Assembly: GCA_030141605.1 (NCBI GenBank)
Contig: JAQGDQ010000004.1
Coordinates: 186,001-250,000 of the forward strand
DNA length: 64,000 bases
Direction of reading: 5' to 3'
Origin: Tubiluchus corallicola
Taxonomy: Eukaryota > Priapulida > Priapulimorpha > Priapulimorphida > Tubiluchidae
The position numbers and the translations under genes were made by a program. Of the stretch, positions 61,201-64,000 are shown piece by piece. Below the pieces are notes generated by a model. The model saw only the letters and a program-made list of their open reading frames with translations, was not told the origin of the DNA and did not search any database. Numbering within the stretch: the stretch's first letter is position 1; each line of letters starts with the position of its first letter.

Positions 61201-63770
61201 GGCATATGGAATCTGGCTGAAAACCGTGAAAATTTATTGAGAAATTTGTAAATCATTCTTTGAAACTAGCTCTCTAGGTGAAAAATTTCTTCCACGAAGA
61301 AGAAAAAGTTTTATTGGTGAAGTACTAGTAATAAGCAAAACAAAGTATCATGCAAATGGGTCAGATTCAGAACGGTATAATGGTATTAATGAACTGAACA
61401 TATTTTGTGGGAGAAACATATATTACAGTATGGTCCGGCAAATTTAGACATATAAGGCTTTAGCGTAAGGAGGTCCTAATTTAATTGAGTAAAGGACGAA
61501 AGTTCAATGATGGAGTCCCTGAGCAGGGACATGTTCTGGAAATATTGTTAAAATGAAAATTATTGGCCACTCACTTGCGAAGTAAGCTATAAAGAGGTCT
61601 GTTTCATCGTGATATTGTTGGTTTTTCGTTCTTGTTCATATAATGTTATTTTGAATGACTTAACAGCACCAACGGAAGGACATTACCCGAAACAATAGCA
61701 TTTTACTAAAGGCGAGCAAAATGTACGTTCATACATATACATAAATGCGTGCATATGTACGTCCGTGTGTGCATGCGCTTGTGCTTAGGTGCACATAATT
61801 CAATGCTTCGTATTCCAGATCTATTTTGTTAACAGTGCAATGATTGGAAAACATTTGTTCCATCCATTTACTAACCAGGCCCAGTAGTGACTAATTTCGG
61901 TCGTAAAATGTTCAACACTTACCTGCAACACTAATAACGTTCACTATTCGTCCTTTGGATTCACGTAGCAACGGCAGAAAATGTTGAGAGACGTTCTGAA
62001 CACCAAGCGTATTAACTTCTAATCATTTTCTAAAATCATTGGTATCTATCCATTCTGATGGTGCCAACAATGCAATCCCAGCATTATTCACAATTGCATG
62101 AAGATCTGTAATATAAACAAGCATTGATCATTCACTTTAAGTGACTAGACAGTTAGCCACACAGGGAATCAGCCAGCCACTCACGCCTCTGCATGCTATT
62201 TGGTGAAAACATTGTGCATAAAGTTTAAATACTTGTGTAAATCACTTCTGCCTGCAAAAAGAGGCCACTTGTTACATATACATAAGTGAAACCATAGATA
62301 CATAAAATTTGTCATCATCATCAAGTAGTCAGTCATCAGTCGATCACCAGATACCCAAACACAGTGAGCAAAATAGACACAAAATTGGTAGTCACTCTGA
62401 CAATTAGAAGCGGTTCCTGGGCTCAGTGAAATAAGTAAGCATAATTAAAGTTTTTTATGTATTAGCTTTCCTGTAAAATATTAAATTATATGTAGGCATA
62501 TTTCAACATTTGGAAAGACACAATATACATATGTAATGATTATTTAACAAACTTTGCAGATCTATGCAAAGATAAATCAAAAATCACGTACGCTTTCCGT
62601 TTAGATTCTCCTTTACATAAGCCAATGCGTTCCTAATACTTTGATCAACTGTAACATCAAGCTGTACGATATGCAACGAGCTTGAACATTCCCTTTTCAA
62701 TTTCAGTGCCTCATCCTTTTCTGAAAACAAGCATCCGGCAAAAACTGTAAGGCCGAGTTCGTCGAGTTTCCTAGCTATTTCATTGCCGAAGCCTGTGTCA
62801 CAACCTGGCAGAAAGAAAAAGTTGGTTAATTATTTGAGAATCGGAGAATTTGCCGTTTATTTACTTCTCTTTAGATTTTAAATTCTTTCTAATTTTCCAC
62901 CTCACACTACTCGCGATATAACTTCGAAAGACATTAAGTAATGACGCATAATATATGCAGTATGTGTAGTAGTAGTAAAAATCTAAGAGAAGAAAATTAT
63001 AAGTCATCAGCTCATCATCAACAGCAGCATCGTTATCACTCCTATCTCCACCGTCATAGTTGGCATATCATCATCATCATCCTGAAAAGCTAAACAAATA
63101 GGGAGAAACACCTACTTAAAGTTATAAAGTCAATTGCAAATTTACATTTTTTTACATTGCAAATTCTGTTAAAATTTTTGTAGTAGGCATTCGTTACTTA
63201 CGCTTAATATCTCTGCTTTACTCGTCTTTACTTTATTTACTTTTATGCAAGTTTAGTACATATACAAATCGTAACAAATGCATGGATTGCAGAAGCCGTC
63301 AATCTTCTACTAGCTTATAATGTTATTAGATACATATGTCCAAGGTAGCTCTTATACAGTCGTTATATACACACATAATTGGAGCGCGAATACAATAAGA
63401 AGATATCATTTCTTCCCATTTAGCAATCTAAGATACCTGTTACAAAGACACATTTCCCCGGCGATGAGACGTACTTTATCTTTCTTCGTCGTTCATAAAT
63501 CTTGCAAAAAACGTAGAATATTGAATAAGAAATAACAAGTTTAAATATCAACGTAAGAATCCAGTGATCAAACAAGAGTGTAACAAAAAATATACTAGCA
63601 AATGCAAAAAAATACGCTACTCTAGTGTGTTTATCTTGTTGATTCATTTCAGCGGTGTTGCTTGTGCCCATACAAGAAAATTGTGTAGTTTTATAGCTTG
63701 TGCGTACTTTGTGCTTGAACTTTGCACTTCGTGAATAACATACTAACAGGGTACACCGGGGCAAGGACAT
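58280..63770 (-). CDS. Short-chain dehydrogenase/reductase (SDR9C-like) with an in-frame TGA
   Basis: Exons: 63437-63770, 62592-62804, 61923-62105, 61084-61216, 58725-58890 and 58280-58462 (stop TGA). All phases agree, giving about 403 codons. A hydrophobic N-terminal segment (AYFFAFASIFFVTLLF, then LVISYSIFYVF) precedes the Rossmann core VFVTGCDTGFGNEIARKL, the cofactor-binding TGxxxGxG. NNAG, then NVISV, and the catalytic YSMSK (YxxxK) follow, then INVISIEP. The C-terminal half resembles the retinol dehydrogenase/17-beta-HSD/BDH1 group, NAD(P)-dependent oxidoreductases of lipophilic alcohols, probably membrane-attached. In exon 3, TGA (62023-62025) replaces a residue in DFRK-x-LEVNTLG, where family members have an ordinary hydrophobic residue. 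Everything else is intact, so this is a recent nonsense allele, a sequence error or a young pseudogene. Met34 (63671) or Met42 (63647) are alternative starts. Confidence 0.85.
59280..60530. other. Intron of the dehydrogenase gene with likely repeat DNA
   Basis: Part of intron 58891-61083. Internally related phrases recur (CAGCCATATTTTAGC, AACAGCCATCTTGTTGACC, ATAGCTGCCATGTTACTG), suggesting an old repeat. The open frames 59584-59838, 60122-60304 and 60170-60521 show no recognisable family. Confidence 0.35.
63066..63081. repeat. Short (ATC)n run
   Basis: ATCATCATCATCATC within the first intron of the dehydrogenase gene. Confidence 0.8.
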
Positions 63771-64000
63771 AAAAGTAACACCTAAGAAAAAAGTAGCACC
63801 TCGCCTGACCTAGGTAACACTTATAATACACTATTTACTGAAACAAGATGCTGAAAAACGCATGATACTCCATCTACAAAGTTCATTTTTGTAAAAATAA
63901 ATTGGAAGCCTTTCCCTTTGGTTTTTATTATTGCGGTTTGATCAGTATCCCCATCCACTTGCATCTGTAAAATCACAACTTGGAAAATTACGCCATTTTA
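63771..64000. other. 5' flank of the dehydrogenase gene
   Basis: AT-rich sequence with no coding exon or clear core promoter recognised. Confidence 0.4.

Noticed and set aside
62023-62025. Selenocysteine reading of the TGA in the dehydrogenase
   Set aside because: The position is not a redox or cysteine site in the family, and no SECIS-like element was identified.

Overview
The window is AT-rich eukaryotic nuclear DNA from an invertebrate animal. The evidence is many short exons with GT-AG introns, a metazoan-type VPS11, a Ral-class GTPase, a fibulin-like extracellular protein, one 5S rRNA gene and many decayed transposable elements. The species cannot be named from the sequence alone. All exon structures below were assembled by hand from splice sites, reading-frame phase and remembered family sequences; nothing was aligned by computer.

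Layout. (1) 91-10098, minus: the N-terminal part of VPS11, 14 coding exons, running off the left edge. Its introns hold a CR1-like LINE relic (1740-2790), a 459-bp hAT-type element with 8-bp target-site duplications (5070-5528) and two reverse-transcriptase relics (9150-9757). (2) 10099-10683: a short gap from which VPS11 and a plus-strand coiled-coil gene probably diverge. (3) 10775-12320: a transposon relic with roughly 145-bp inverted repeats and an IS1595/Merlin-type transposase remnant. (4) 15818-27577, plus: an 11-exon coiled-coil protein that I cannot name. One intron is of the rare AT-AC U12 class and contains a complete 5S rRNA gene on the same strand; another contains a tRNA-derived SINE. 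(5) 27578-42966: mostly gene-poor, with repeats, a SINE relic and an inverted repeat at 33.99-34.31 kb that carries coding-like frames. (6) 42967-47098: a direct segmental duplication, two copies about 1.5 and 2.15 kb long, the second interrupted by a LINE-like fragment and a long GA array. (7) 47818-49128, minus: an uninterrupted gene for a secreted coiled-coil/EGF/fibulin-C-type protein. (8) 51095-55899, plus: a Ral-like GTPase with an apparent 60-residue upstream exon and a CAIL C-terminus. (9) 57190-57640: a Ty3-type polymerase relic. (10) 58280-63770, minus: a six-exon short-chain dehydrogenase with an N-terminal membrane segment and one in-frame TGA.

The genes look like unrelated neighbours rather than a pathway: endosome/lysosome tethering (VPS11), an unknown filament-like protein, extracellular matrix, small-GTPase signalling and retinoid/steroid-type redox. 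The most unusual features are the U12 intron hosting a 5S gene, the inverted-repeat transposon beside the probable shared promoter, a four-copy unnamed repeat family (13.5, 32.1, 43.8 and 46.5 kb), and arrays of a short phased AT motif on both sides of the fibulin-like gene.
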